A DNA stretch of 64,000 nt from Streptomyces physcomitrii (GCF_012273655.1 NZ_JAAWWP010000009.1:62001-126000); one strand, 5' to 3'; counted from the first letter of the stretch, positions 49,040 through 58,728 are shown. Notes: generated from the sequence alone by a model not told the origin. Numbers and translations are program-made.

Positions 49040-51949
49040 ATGACAGAGACGGCGAGCGGTCCGGCACGAGGTTCCCGTTCCAAGGGAGCCAAGGCCGGCA
49101 AGGGAATGCGCGTGGAGCGTGTGCACACGACCCCCGGCGTCCACCCCTACGACGAGGTGGCCTGGGAGCGTCGTGACGTCGTCATGACCAACTGGCGCGA
49201 CGGCTCGGTCAACTTCGAGCAGCGCGGCGTGGAGTTCCCCGAGTTCTGGACGGTGAACGCGGTCAACATCGTCACCAGCAAGTACTTCCGCGGCGCGGTG
49301 GGCACCCCGCAGCGCGAGACCGGTCTGAAGCAGCTGATCGACCGGATCGTGAAGACGTACCGCAAGGCCGGCGAGGACCACCGCTACTTCGCCTCCCCGG
49401 CGGACGCCGAGATCTTCGAGCACGAGCTCGCCTACGCCCTGCTGCACCAGATCTTCAGCTTCAACTCCCCGGTGTGGTTCAACGTCGGCACCCCCCAGCC
49501 GCAGCAGGTCTCCGCCTGCTTCATCCTCTCCGTCGACGACTCCATGGAGTCGATCCTCGACTGGTACAAGGAAGAGGGCATGATCTTCAAGGGCGGTTCG
49601 GGCGCCGGCCTGAACCTCTCCCGGATCCGCTCCTCCAAGGAGCTGCTCTCCTCCGGCGGCAACGCCTCCGGCCCGGTCTCCTTCATGCGCGGCGCGGACG
49701 CCTCCGCGGGCACCATCAAGTCGGGCGGCGCCACCCGCCGGGCTGCCAAGATGGTCATCCTCGACGTCGACCACCCCGACGTGGAGGACTTCATCCAGAC
49801 CAAGGTGAAGGAGGAGGAGAAGATCCGCGCCCTGCGCGACGCGGGCTTCGACATGGACCTGGGCGGCGACGACATCACGTCCGTCCAGTACCAGAACGCC
49901 AACAACTCGGTCCGGGTCGACGACGCCTTCATGAAGGCCGTCGAGACCGGCGCCAAGTTCGGCCTGCGCGCCCGGATGACCGGCGAGGTCATCGAGGAGG
50001 TCGACGCCAAGTCGCTCTTCCGCAAGATGGCCGAGGCCGCCTGGGCCTGCGCCGACCCGGGCATCCAGTACGACGACACGATCAACCACTGGCACACCTG
50101 CCCGGAGTCCGGCCGGATCAACGGCTCGAACCCCTGCAGCGAGTACATGCACCTGGACAACACGTCCTGCAACCTCGCCTCGCTGAACCTGATGAAGTTC
50201 CTCAAGGACGACGGTCTCGGCAACCAGTCCTTCGAGGCCGAGCGCTTCGCCAAGGTCGTCGAGCTGGTCATCACCGCGATGGACATCTCCATCAGCTTCG
50301 CGGACTTCCCGACCCAGAAGATCGGCGAGAACACCCGCGCCTTCCGCCAGCTCGGCATCGGCTACGCCAACCTCGGCGCCCTGCTGATGGCCACCGGCCA
50401 CGCCTACGACTCCGACGGCGGCCGCGCCCTCGCCGGTGCCATCACCTCCCTGATGACCGGCACCTCCTACCGGCGCTCCGCCGAACTCGCCGCGGTCGTC
50501 GGCCCGTACGAGGGCTACGCCCGCAACGCGGGGCCGCACAAGCAGGTCATGAAGCAGCACGCGGACGCCAACGCCGCGGCCGTGCGCATGGACGACCTGG
50601 ACACCCCGGTGTGGGCCGCAGCGACCGAGGCCTGGCAGGACGTGATCCGGCTCGGCGAGAAGAACGGCTTCCGCAACTCCCAGGCCTCCGTGATCGCCCC
50701 GACCGGCACCATCGGCCTGGCGATGTCCTGCGACACCACCGGCCTCGAACCGGACCTGGCGCTGGTCAAGTTCAAGAAGCTGGTCGGCGGCGGCTCGATG
50801 CAGATCGTCAACGGCACCGTCCCGCAGGCCCTGCGCCGCCTCGGCTACCAGGAGGAGCAGATCGAGGCGATCGTCGCGCACATCGCCGAGCACGGGAACG
50901 TCATCGACGCCCCCGGCCTGAAGCCCGCGCACTACGAGGTCTTCGACTGCGCGATGGGCGAGCGCTCCATCTCCGCGATGGGCCACGTCCGGATGATGGC
51001 CGCGATCCAGCCCTGGATCTCCGGCGCCCTCTCCAAGACGGTCAACCTCCCTGAGTCGGCCACCGTCGAGGACGTCGAGGAGGTCTACTTCGAGGCCTGG
51101 AAGCTGGGCGTCAAGGCACTCGCCATCTACCGCGACAACTGCAAGGTCGGCCAGCCGCTCTCCGCGAAGAAGAAGGACGTCGCGGATGAGGAGAAGGCCG
51201 AGATCGCGGCCAGGGCCGAGGAGGCCATCCGCGGCGCGGTCGAGAAGGTCGTCGAGTACCGCCCGGTCCGCAAGCGCCTGCCCAAGGGCCGCCCCGGCAT
51301 CACCACCTCCTTCACGGTCGGCGGCGCCGAGGGCTATATGACCGCCAACTCCTACCCGGACGACGGTCTCGGCGAGGTCTTCCTGAAGATGTCCAAGCAG
51401 GGCTCGACCCTCGCGGGCATGATGGACGCCTTCTCCATCGCGGTCTCGGTCGGCCTCCAGTACGGCGTGCCGCTGGAGACGTACGTCTCGAAGTTCACCA
51501 ATATGCGCTTCGAGCCCGCGGGCATGACCGACGACCCGGACGTGCGGATGGCGCAGTCGATCGTCGACTACATCTTCCGCCGCCTGGCGCTGGACTTCCT
51601 GCCCTTCGAGACCCGCTCCGCCCTTGGCATCCACTCCGCCGAGGAGCGCCAGCGCCACCTGGAGACCGGTTCGTACGAGCCGTCCTACGACGACTCGGTG
51701 GACGTGGACGTGGAGGGCCTCGCCCAGTCCGCGCCCCGGCGCACCGAGTCCCTGAAGGCGGTCGACGACGCCAAGGAGGCGGGCGCCGCCCCCGCCCCGC
51801 CGCAGGCGCACACCAGCGCCGAACTCGTCGAGATGCAGCTGGGCATCCAGGCGGACGCCCCGCTCTGCTTCTCCTGCGGCACCAAGATGCAGCGCGCCGG
51901 TTCCTGCTACATCTGCGAGGGCTGCGGCTCGACCAGCGGGTGCAGCTGA
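49040..51949 (+). CDS. nrdJ: Vitamin B12-dependent (class II) ribonucleotide reductase
   Basis: 969 residues. Reduces ribonucleotides to deoxyribonucleotides with adenosylcobalamin as radical source, oxygen-independent. Signatures: the half-cystine motif QVSACFILSV (about residues 157-166), GAGLNLSRIRS, NPCSEYMHLDNTSCNLASLN (about 363-382) with active-site Cys, the glutamate and asparagine of the radical relay, and a C-terminal four-Cys tail CFSCGTK...CYICEGCG. GGAGG is five bases before ATG 49040. Streptomycetes carry both this and a class I enzyme. Confidence 0.97.
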   Translation: MTETASGPARGSRSKGAKAGKGMRVERVHTTPGVHPYDEVAWERRDVVMTNWRDGSVNFEQRGVEFPEFWTVNAVNIVTSKYFRGAVGTPQRETGLKQLIDRIVKTYRKAGEDHRYFASPADAEIFEHELAYALLHQIFSFNSPVWFNVGTPQPQQVSACFILSVDDSMESILDWYKEEGMIFKGGSGAGLNLSRIRSSKELLSSGGNASGPVSFMRGADASAGTIKSGGATRRAAKMVILDVDHPDVEDFIQTKVKEEEKIRALRDAGFDMDLGGDDITSVQYQNANNSVRVDDAFMKAVETGAKFGLRARMTGEVIEEVDAKSLFRKMAEAAWACADPGIQYDDTINHWHTCPESGRINGSNPCSEYMHLDNTSCNLASLNLMKFLKDDGLGNQSFEAERFAKVVELVITAMDISISFADFPTQKIGENTRAFRQLGIGYANLGALLMATGHAYDSDGGRALAGAITSLMTGTSYRRSAELAAVVGPYEGYARNAGPHKQVMKQHADANAAAVRMDDLDTPVWAAATEAWQDVIRLGEKNGFRNSQASVIAPTGTIGLAMSCDTTGLEPDLALVKFKKLVGGGSMQIVNGTVPQALRRLGYQEEQIEAIVAHIAEHGNVIDAPGLKPAHYEVFDCAMGERSISAMGHVRMMAAIQPWISGALSKTVNLPESATVEDVEEVYFEAWKLGVKALAIYRDNCKVGQPLSAKKKDVADEEKAEIAARAEEAIRGAVEKVVEYRPVRKRLPKGRPGITTSFTVGGAEGYMTANSYPDDGLGEVFLKMSKQGSTLAGMMDAFSIAVSVGLQYGVPLETYVSKFTNMRFEPAGMTDDPDVRMAQSIVDYIFRRLALDFLPFETRSALGIHSAEERQRHLETGSYEPSYDDSVDVDVEGLAQSAPRRTESLKAVDDAKEAGAAPAPPQAHTSAELVEMQLGIQADAPLCFSCGTKMQRAGSCYICEGCGSTSGCS

Positions 51950-52182
51950 GCCATGCCGATCCCGGGCTGACCCCGGACCGAAGTGAACACCTGTGGCGGA
52001 GCCGGAGTCGACGGCTCCGCCACACGGCGTCGGCGGGCCGGGCCCGGAGCCCGGCGGAACCGATTCTTCCCAACTCCCGCGCGCCCGTGCCCCGGAGACC
52101 GCGGCGCGAGTGGCTCCGCCGGGCCGCCCGCGACCCGGCCGATGTGCTGCCGGAGCATGACCATGACCACACCCCGTGGCCT

Positions 52183-52188
52183 TACGAT
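52183..52188 (+). promoter_or_regulatory. -10 element of a leaderless transcript
   Basis: TACGAT lies six bases before GTG 52195 with no ribosome site between, so the mRNA should start on the GTG. Confidence 0.45.
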
Positions 52189-52194
52189 GGCGCG

Positions 52195-52800
52195 GTGCTG
52201 GTCAAGTGGATTCGCTGCACCGTCGTCGACCGCCGGGGTTTTGAGCGAGGGCAGCGGAAATGGGCGGGACTCCCCGGTGAGCCGGGCTTCCGCGGGCAGG
52301 GCGGCGGCTGGAGCCGCGGCAAGGCGGGAGTGGCGCACCTCTTCTCCTTCTGGGAGAGCCGCGCCTTCTACGACTCCTTCATGGCCCGCTCCCACGCCCG
52401 GCTCGCCGCGGCGCAGTCCGGGACCTTCAAGAACCCCCAGGTCAAGCTCTTCGAGTACCGCTTCGATGTGAAGACCGGCTTCGAACCGCGCTTCACCGGC
52501 GCCGATCTGCTCCGCTTCGCCCACTGCCGGGTCCACGAGGAGCGCGCCGAGCACTTCGCGCTCATGCAGGAGAAGGTGTGGAACCCGGCGATGGCGGGCT
52601 CACCCGGCATGGTCCGGGGCCTGTTCGCCGAGGCCCCCGGCACCGAGTTCCTGATCCTCTCGCTCTGGGAGTCGGCCGCCGAACACGGCAAGTACCGCAC
52701 CGAACGCGTCGAGCGGCTCTCGCTGCGCGCCCAGACCAGCGCCGACATCGCCGCCATCGACGGCGACCTGGTGGACCTCGAACCCTCCTGGACCGTCTGA
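52195..52800 (+). CDS. YdbC/DUF4937-like dimeric alpha-beta barrel protein
   Basis: 201 residues from GTG 52195, a leaderless start; upstream in-frame starts would add a non-conserved basic segment. Two related halves (LVKWIRCTVVDRRGFERGQRKWAGL; LLRFAHCRVHEERAEHFALMQEKVW) look like antibiotic-monooxygenase-type ferredoxin-like folds, the second with a GLFAEAPGTEFLILSLWESA strand. Such proteins are often small-molecule or heme-binding, but no active site can be named. It follows nrdJ after 245 bp. Confidence 0.7.
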   Translation: MLVKWIRCTVVDRRGFERGQRKWAGLPGEPGFRGQGGGWSRGKAGVAHLFSFWESRAFYDSFMARSHARLAAAQSGTFKNPQVKLFEYRFDVKTGFEPRFTGADLLRFAHCRVHEERAEHFALMQEKVWNPAMAGSPGMVRGLFAEAPGTEFLILSLWESAAEHGKYRTERVERLSLRAQTSADIAAIDGDLVDLEPSWTV

Positions 52801-52864
52801 CCTCGGCCGAACCGGCCGCCGTCCCGCGATCCGGGCCAGCGCTCCGGTCCGCGGCCGGGCGATC

Positions 52865-52870
52865 TAGGGT
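52865..52870 (+). promoter_or_regulatory. -10 element of a leaderless transcript
   Basis: TAGGGT stands seven bases before ATG 52878 and no ribosome site is seen. Confidence 0.45.
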
Positions 52871-52877
52871 TTGAGAC

Positions 52878-53573
52878 ATGGCACGTCCGCAACGCATCGT
52901 CCTCGTCCGGCACGGCGAGTCCCAGGGCAACATCGACGACTCGGTCTACGAACGCGAGCCCGACCACGCCCTCGCGCTGACCGGCGCCGGGCACGAGCAG
53001 GCCGTCAGGACCGGCGCCCGGCTCCGCCGCCTCTTCGGCGAGGAGCGCGTCAGCGTCTACGTCTCCCCCTACCGCCGCACCCACGAGACCCTGCGCGCCT
53101 TCGCGCTCGACCCCGCCCGGGTCCGCATCCGCGAGGAGCCCCGGCTGCGCGAGCAGGACTGGGGGAACTGGCAGGACCACGAGGACGTACGGCTCCAGAA
53201 GGCCTACCGGGACGCCTACGGGCACTTCTTCTACCGCTTCGCCCAGGGCGAGTCCGGCGCCGACGTCTACGACCGCGTCGGCTCCTTCCTGGAGAGCCTG
53301 CACCGCAGCTTCGAGGCGGACGACCACCCGCCGAACGTCCTCCTGGTCACCCACGGCCTGACCATGCGGCTGCTCTGCATGCGCTGGTTCCACTGGTCGG
53401 TCGCCGAGTTCGAGTCCCTGTCGAACCCCGGCAACGCCGAGATGCGGGTGCTCGAACGCGGCCCCGACGGCAAGTACACCCTCGACCAGCCCTTCGAGCG
53501 CTGGTGCGAGCCCGAGCCGTACGGTGTCACCGGGCAGCCGCCGGGCAAACCCGCAGGCTGGCCCGCCGGTTAA
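52878..53573 (+). CDS. Histidine phosphatase family protein
   Basis: 231 residues. The catalytic RHGES (about residues 11-15) with the phospho-accepting His, the RTHET loop with a conserved Arg (about 73-77), a Glu in REEPRLREQDW and the second His in LVTHGLTMR (about 157-165) make up the phosphoglycerate-mutase-like active site. Substrate unknown; phosphosugar, phosphoprotein or nucleotide are all seen in the family. It precedes the ADP-ribosylglycohydrolase gene by 12 bp and may be co-transcribed. Confidence 0.9.
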   Translation: MARPQRIVLVRHGESQGNIDDSVYEREPDHALALTGAGHEQAVRTGARLRRLFGEERVSVYVSPYRRTHETLRAFALDPARVRIREEPRLREQDWGNWQDHEDVRLQKAYRDAYGHFFYRFAQGESGADVYDRVGSFLESLHRSFEADDHPPNVLLVTHGLTMRLLCMRWFHWSVAEFESLSNPGNAEMRVLERGPDGKYTLDQPFERWCEPEPYGVTGQPPGKPAGWPAG

Positions 53574-53585
53574 GCTGGCCGGGCC

Positions 53586-54482
53586 ATGACCCACGACCCC
53601 ACCGTTGCCGGGCGCCTGGAGCGCGCCCTGAGCAGTCTGCGCGGCCTCGCCGTCGGCGACGCGCTCGGCTCCCAGTTCTTCGTCCCCGACAACCATCCGC
53701 TGCTCGGCGAGCGCGCCCTGCCACCGGGGCAGTGGCAGTGGACCGACGACACCGAGATGGCCTGCTCGGTCCTCGCCGTGCTCGCCGTCCACCACCGCAT
53801 CGACCAGGACGCTCTGGCCCGCTCCTTCGCCGAGCACCACGACTTCGACCGGGGGTACGGGCCCGCCGTGAACCGCCTGCTCCGGCTGGTCAGGGAAGGC
53901 GGGGACTGGCGGGAGCTGGCCTCCGCCCTCTTCCAGGGGCAGGGTTCCTGGGGCAACGGCGCCGCCATGCGGATCGCCCCGCTCGGCGCCTGGTACGCGG
54001 ACGACCCCGAGCAGGCCACCCACCAGGCCGAGATCTCCGCCTACCCGACCCACCAGCACCCCGAGGCGGTAGCGGGGGCCATGGCGGTGGCCGCGGCCGC
54101 CGCGCTGGCGGCTCGCGGCGGCCCGGGCGGCGGTGCGGAACTCCTCGACCAGGTGAGCGCCCTGATCCCGCGCAGCGCCGTGGCCGCGGGCCTGCGCCGG
54201 GCCCGCGACATGCTCGACTACGAGGACGCCTCGACCGTCGCCGCGGTCCTCGGCCGGGGGCGGCGCACCAGCGCCCCCGACACGGTCCCCTTCGCCCTGT
54301 GGTCCGCGGCCCGGCACCTCGACGACTACGCCGCGGCCTTCTGGAACACCGCCCAGGTCGGCGGCGACGTGGACACCAACTGCGCCATCGTCGGCGGCAT
54401 CGTCGCGGCCCGGGGTTCCCGGCCGCCCGCACAGTGGTCCGCGCGCACCGAGGAACTGCCCGACTGGGCGCCGCGCGGCTGA
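53586..54482 (+). CDS. ADP-ribosylglycohydrolase family protein (DraG-like)
   Basis: 298 residues. It belongs to the all-helical DraG fold: LRGLAVGDALGSQF (about 16-29), WTDDTEMACSVLAV (about 53-66) with metal-binding Thr-Asp-Asp, and GGDVDTNCAIVGGIVAA (about 259-275) with the second metal-binding Asp-x-Asp-Thr. These enzymes remove ADP-ribose from proteins or small molecules. TAAGCT nine bases before ATG 53586 could give a nearly leaderless mRNA. The partner ADP-ribosyltransferase is not in this window. Confidence 0.9.
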   Translation: MTHDPTVAGRLERALSSLRGLAVGDALGSQFFVPDNHPLLGERALPPGQWQWTDDTEMACSVLAVLAVHHRIDQDALARSFAEHHDFDRGYGPAVNRLLRLVREGGDWRELASALFQGQGSWGNGAAMRIAPLGAWYADDPEQATHQAEISAYPTHQHPEAVAGAMAVAAAAALAARGGPGGGAELLDQVSALIPRSAVAAGLRRARDMLDYEDASTVAAVLGRGRRTSAPDTVPFALWSAARHLDDYAAAFWNTAQVGGDVDTNCAIVGGIVAARGSRPPAQWSARTEELPDWAPRG

Positions 54483-54507
54483 GCCGGGGCGCCCGCGCCC
54501 GGCGAGG

Positions 54508-56055
54508 TCAGGCCGGGCCGGGACCCGCCGTACCGGCCAGCGCGTCGAGGTCGCTGCGGCGGACGCGCATCACGATCAGGCCGACGAGCAGGGCGAGCAC
54601 GGCCATCCCCGCCGCCGGGACGAAGGCCGTGGCGATGCCGTGCGCGAGCACCTCGCTGCTCCAGGGCGCCGGCAGCTGCCGGGTCCGCGCGAACCGCGCC
54701 TTCTGCTCGGGCGAGGCCTCGGCGAGGAATTCACGCACCTGCCGGCGGCCCTCGTTGCGGCTCGCCGTGCCGAAGACGGTGGTCAGGATCGACAGGCCGA
54801 GCGAGCCGCCGACCTGCTGCATCGCGTTGAGCAGCCCCGAGGCGGCGCCCGCCTCGTGCGGCGCCACCCCGGAGACCGCCGTCAGGGTCAGCGTCACGAA
54901 GTTCAGGCCCATGCCGAAGCCGAAGACCAGCATCGGCCCGAGGACCCCGCTCGCGTACGAACTGTCCTCCGTGATCAGGGTCTGCCAGCCCAGACCGGCC
55001 GCGGCGAGCGCGGAGCCGACCACGATGAACGGCTTGGGGCCGAACCGCGGCAGATACTGCTGGGACAGGCCCGCGCCGACCGCGATGGCCACGGTGATCG
55101 GGAGGAAGGCGAGCCCGGCCCGGATCGGCGAGTAGCCGAGCACGTTCTGCACGAAGAGCACCAGGAAGAAGAACATCCCGAACAGCGCCGCGGCCAGGCT
55201 CAGCATGATCACGTAGGTGGCGGAGCGGTTGGGGTCGGCGAACATCCTCAGCGGGGTGATGGGCTCCCGGGCCCTCGACTCGATCACCACGAAGACCACG
55301 AGCAGGAACGCGGCCGCCGCGAAGGAGCCGAGCGTCAGCCCGTCGCTCCAGCCGTCGTCGGCGGCCCGGATGAAGCCGTACACCAGCGCGGCCATGCCGA
55401 GCGTGGAGGCCAGGGCGCCCGCGACGTCGAAGCGGCCCGGGTGGCGGTCGGACTCGTCGATGTAGAGCGGCGCGAGCAGGGCGATGAGCAGGCCGATGGG
55501 GGCGTTGACGAAGAGCACCCAGCGCCAGTCCAGCCACTCGGTGAGCATGCCGCCCGCGAGCAGGCCGACCGCGCCGCCGCCCGCGGACACCGCGGCGAAG
55601 ACCCCGAAGGCCCGGTTGCGGTCCGGCCCTTCGGCGAAGGTGGTGGTGACCAGGGCCAGCGAGGTGGGGGAGCAGATCGCGCCGCCCACCCCCTGCAGGG
55701 CGCGGGCCGCGAGCAGTTGCCAGGGTTCCTGGGCGAAACCGCCGAGCAGCGAGGCCAGGCTGAACAGCAGGATGCCCGCGATGAAGACACGGCGGCGCCC
55801 GAGGATGTCACCCGCCCGGCCACCGAGCAGCAGCAGCCCGCCGAAGGTGAGGGTGTAGCCGCTGACCACCCAGGTGAGATTGGTGGTGGAGAAGCCGAGC
55901 GCGCGCTGGATGTCCGGGAGCGCGATGTTCACGATGGTCGCGTCGAGTACGACCATCAGCTGGCAGGAGGCGATCACCGCCAGGGCGAGGCCGGGATGCC
56001 TGCCCCGGCGCGCCGCACCGGGCCGCTGATCCTGTTTCAGACGGGAGCTTGTCAC
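54508..56055 (-). CDS. DHA2-family (EmrB/QacA) multidrug efflux transporter
   Basis: 515 residues with about fourteen membrane helices. Motif C-type MVVLDATIVNIALPDIQ (about residues 30-46), GRAGDILGRRRVFIAG (about 76-91), and the helix-rich linker NRAFGVFAAVSAGGGAVGLLAGG are typical of proton-driven 14-TMS drug pumps. GTG 56055 was chosen as the last start before the first helix; GTG 56076 is possible and no ribosome site is clear. The upstream region carries three 9-bp direct repeats spaced exactly 22 bp, which suggests tight regulation. Substrate unknown. Confidence 0.9.
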   Translation of the reverse strand: MTSSRLKQDQRPGAARRGRHPGLALAVIASCQLMVVLDATIVNIALPDIQRALGFSTTNLTWVVSGYTLTFGGLLLLGGRAGDILGRRRVFIAGILLFSLASLLGGFAQEPWQLLAARALQGVGGAICSPTSLALVTTTFAEGPDRNRAFGVFAAVSAGGGAVGLLAGGMLTEWLDWRWVLFVNAPIGLLIALLAPLYIDESDRHPGRFDVAGALASTLGMAALVYGFIRAADDGWSDGLTLGSFAAAAFLLVVFVVIESRAREPITPLRMFADPNRSATYVIMLSLAAALFGMFFFLVLFVQNVLGYSPIRAGLAFLPITVAIAVGAGLSQQYLPRFGPKPFIVVGSALAAAGLGWQTLITEDSSYASGVLGPMLVFGFGMGLNFVTLTLTAVSGVAPHEAGAASGLLNAMQQVGGSLGLSILTTVFGTASRNEGRRQVREFLAEASPEQKARFARTRQLPAPWSSEVLAHGIATAFVPAAGMAVLALLVGLIVMRVRRSDLDALAGTAGPGPA

Positions 56056-56452
56056 GGAGGGGTCACCCACAAGTGCTCTGGTGAACGGGGGAGAGCGCGC
56101 CCGCGGTGGAACGCGCTCGCCCCCGGTCGTGCCGACTGGTGTCCACGATCGTGCCGACCGAGGTCCGGGGCCGTGCCGACAGTGGTGATGCACCGTCAGT
56201 GAAAGCAACACCGGGCCGGAATCCGCTCTCCCCGATCCCGTCGGCGTGTCCCGGCCGCCCGGCCGAAGCACCGCGACGGGGCGCCGCCCCGGCCCGCGCG
56301 CCGCGGCGGCGCCAACGGCCCTGCCCCGCACGGCAGTCCGCCTCCCCTCCGCCCCGGATCCGCCACCGGCCGTGTTCGGAAGGACGGCTTCCGGAAGTCG
56401 TGGGGGACCGGGGTGTCGTCGGCCGCGGTGCGCGGCGTAGGCTGGACGCGTC
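56056..56452. other. 397-bp divergent region between the efflux pump and rnhB
   Basis: Holds the three 22-bp-spaced CGTGCCGAC repeats (56128-56180) near the pump side and TAGGCT (56438-56443) nine bases before the rnhB start. No further gene recognised. Confidence 0.5.
56128..56180. repeat. Three CGTGCCGAC direct repeats with 22-bp period
   Basis: CGTGCCGAC begins at 56128, 56150 and 56172. The 22-bp period (two helical turns) puts them on one DNA face. They lie 73-125 bp upstream of the efflux-pump start and are best read as a regulator-binding array. Confidence 0.75.
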
Positions 56453-57154
56453 ATGCCGTACGTACCGCCCACCCACACCGTCGAGCGCTCACTCCGCGCC
56501 ACTACCGGTGCCAGGATCATCGCCGGAGTCGACGAGGTCGGACGCGGCGCCTGGGCGGGTCCGGTCACGGTCTGCGCGGCGGTCACCGGGCTGCGGCGGC
56601 CCCCCGAGGGGCTCACCGACTCCAAGCTCCTGACACCCAAGCGCCGCGAGGAACTCGCCGTTCTGCTGGAGAAGTGGGTCACCGCCCACTCCCTCGGCCA
56701 CGCCTCCCACGAGGAGATCGACGAGCACGGCATGACGGCGGCGCTCAGGCTCGCGGCCGAACGGGCGCTCAACGCCCTTCCGGTCCGTCCCGACGCGGTC
56801 ATCCTGGACGGCAAGCACGACTACCTGGGCGCGCCCTGGCGGGTACGCACCGTGATCAAGGGCGACCAGTCCTGCGTCGCGGTCGCCGCCGCCTCGGTGA
56901 TCGCCAAGGTCCGCCGCGACAAAATGATGGCCGAACTCGGTGCCGACCATGCAGACTTCTGCTTTGCGGCCAACGCCGGGTATCCGTCCCCGGTGCACAA
57001 GGCCGCGCTGCAGGAACGGGGACCCACCCCGTATCACCGGCTCACCTGGGCGTATCTTGATGCGCTGCCCCAGTGGCGGCACCTCAGGAAGCCCCGTCTC
57101 TGGGCGGAGCAAACGGTTCCGGAGATCGAAGGCCAGCTCGGCTTCGACTTCTGA
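56453..57154 (+). CDS. rnhB: Ribonuclease HII
   Basis: 233 residues. Removes RNA from RNA-DNA hybrids and single ribonucleotides from DNA. Active-site carboxylates: Asp-Glu in AGVDEVGRGAWAGPV (about 23-37), Asp in ILDGKHDY (about 121-128) and Asp in KVRRDKMMAEL (about 153). The end NxGYPSPVHKAALQERGPTPYHR is typical. A TAGGCT box nine bases before ATG gives a nearly leaderless mRNA. Core gene position as in other streptomycetes. Confidence 0.95.
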   Translation: MPYVPPTHTVERSLRATTGARIIAGVDEVGRGAWAGPVTVCAAVTGLRRPPEGLTDSKLLTPKRREELAVLLEKWVTAHSLGHASHEEIDEHGMTAALRLAAERALNALPVRPDAVILDGKHDYLGAPWRVRTVIKGDQSCVAVAAASVIAKVRRDKMMAELGADHADFCFAANAGYPSPVHKAALQERGPTPYHRLTWAYLDALPQWRHLRKPRLWAEQTVPEIEGQLGFDF

Positions 57155-57221
57155 TCCGCCGTCCGTACGGATGCGCCACCCGCCGACTCGATCCGAATCG
57201 GCGTTTGATAGACATCAGCTC

Positions 57222-57842
57222 ATGCCTCTCCCTCCCGAGGAGCCTCAGATTCACGAGAGTGCCCAGGGTCCCCGCGCCGCCGCGGCGAGCAGCCGCACCG
57301 CGCCGACCCCTCGTCCCGTACCCGGTCCCCGGCCCGTGGCCCCCGCGCGCCCCGGCCGTCCCGGTCCCGTACGCCCGTCGGCTCCCGCGCAGCGCACGCC
57401 GCGCGAGCAGCAGACGGCCGCTCCGGGCCCCGTCGCCGCACCCTCCCGTACGGCGCCGCAGATCCAGCTCATCCCCGCTTCCCCCGAAGGCGCCCTGGAC
57501 GCCGCCGAGGAAGCCGTCGACCTGCTGCTCGACTCCGGTCGCGCGCCGGGCGAGGTCCTCCTGGTGACCACGGGCGACCCGCACCCGTGGGCCGCCCATG
57601 AACTCTCCTTCGGCGAGGGCGCCTACTGGGCCCAGCACGACGCCGGGGACGACGTCTTCTACACCCAGCACGACATCGCCGCGCGGGCCACCGAACGCCC
57701 CGTCGTGGTCGTCGCCCTGAACGGCGGCTCCGATGCCGTCGCCGTCAGCGCCCTGCCCCTCGCACTGGCCAAGGCGGGAACCCTGCTGATCGTCTGCGGC
57801 GACCCGCAGCGCATCAACGCGGTTCTCGGCGCGGGCGTCTGA
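57222..57842 (+). CDS. Hypothetical protein with Pro-rich N-terminus and NTPase-like C-terminus
   Basis: 206 residues. The first 95 residues are Pro/Ala/Arg-rich and probably disordered. The C-terminal 110 residues fold as alternating strands and helices (EAVDLLLDSGRAPGEVLLVTTG; RPVVVVALNGGSDAVAVSALPLALAKAG), resembling the last Rossmann-like segment of UvrD/PcrA-type helicase C-terminal domains, without a Walker motif. No enzyme can be named. It follows rnhB after 67 bp on the same strand. Confidence 0.6.
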   Translation: MPLPPEEPQIHESAQGPRAAAASSRTAPTPRPVPGPRPVAPARPGRPGPVRPSAPAQRTPREQQTAAPGPVAAPSRTAPQIQLIPASPEGALDAAEEAVDLLLDSGRAPGEVLLVTTGDPHPWAAHELSFGEGAYWAQHDAGDDVFYTQHDIAARATERPVVVVALNGGSDAVAVSALPLALAKAGTLLIVCGDPQRINAVLGAGV

Positions 57843-57875
57843 GAGCCCGGCCCCGGCGGCCGACCGGACGGGCTC
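57843..57875. terminator. Hairpin between convergent hypothetical genes
   Basis: GAGCCCG (57843-57849) and CGGGCTC (57869-57875) can form a 7-bp stem just past the stop at 57842. Confidence 0.45.
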
Positions 57876-57908
57876 CGGCCCCTCGGCCTGCCCTCGGGCC
57901 GGGCCCCC

Positions 57909-58544
57909 TCAGCGCGCGGCGGCCCACCACATCGGCGACCGGGTGCCGCCTCCGGGGCGTACATACGGTGCCTCGGTCTCCTCCAGCGGCGCGGGCGCGG
58001 AACCCGAGCGCGGGCTGCGCCCGCCGCGTCCCTCGCCCTGCACCCGCCAGCCCTCGGGCGTCAGCGTGATGTAGGCCCCGCACCGCAGGCCGTGCAGGGT
58101 GCAGGCGTCCCGCAGGCCCCACATCCACGCCCCGTCCTCCGCAGTCCAACGCCCGTCTCCGGCACGGCAGTAGAGCAGTACGGCGGTCCGCACCGGAGTC
58201 CTGCGCCGCAGATCGTGCGGGATGACCCGGCGCAGCCGGTCGAGCAGCGCGTTGCGGAAGGCCCAGCCGTCCGGTGCCGAACTCCGGCGGAAGGAGGCAC
58301 TGGCCTGAAGTCGCTCCTCGGGATCGAACACCGCCACCACCGCGGTCTCCGGAGTGGGACTGTGTCTGCTGTACAGGCCGCCGACCACCTGCCGCGGATC
58401 ACGCAGCAGGGGGATACCGGCGGAGGCCCACTCGGCTGGTTCCAGGAGACGTGGCGCGGTGTCCTGATGGCCGAAGAAGTCGGTGCCGGGACGGCGCGGG
58501 CGTTCCACCGGTCCGGGTGGGGGCTGCGTGGATTCGAAGGTCAT
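57909..58544 (-). CDS. Conserved hypothetical protein
   Basis: 211 residues from ATG 58544 (AGGGAGAG upstream). Mixed alpha/beta: VVAVFDPEERLQASASFRR and TAVLLYCRAGDGRWTAEDGAWMWGLRDACTLHGLRCGAYITLTPEGW are the likely folded part (about 60-165); the ends are Pro/Arg-rich. The repeated Trp and the GDGRW turn recall actinobacterial DUFs of unknown function. It is 184 bp downstream of recQ on the same strand and may share its transcript. Confidence 0.6.
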   Translation of the reverse strand: MTFESTQPPPGPVERPRRPGTDFFGHQDTAPRLLEPAEWASAGIPLLRDPRQVVGGLYSRHSPTPETAVVAVFDPEERLQASASFRRSSAPDGWAFRNALLDRLRRVIPHDLRRRTPVRTAVLLYCRAGDGRWTAEDGAWMWGLRDACTLHGLRCGAYITLTPEGWRVQGEGRGGRSPRSGSAPAPLEETEAPYVRPGGGTRSPMWWAAAR

Positions 58545-58728
58545 GTCTCTCCCTTCGGACACGCGCCCGCAGAGGGCAGGGGAACAGGAGGCGCTTCCGC
58601 GGCACAGCGGCGCCCGGCACAGTGGACACGCGGAGGCAAGGCCAATTCTCCCTGCCGTTCACGTTCGCGGCAACGAGTAATCGACGCCACCTGCCGTCAT
58701 TTCTGGTGCCTGCCCACCCGGCGCCCTT

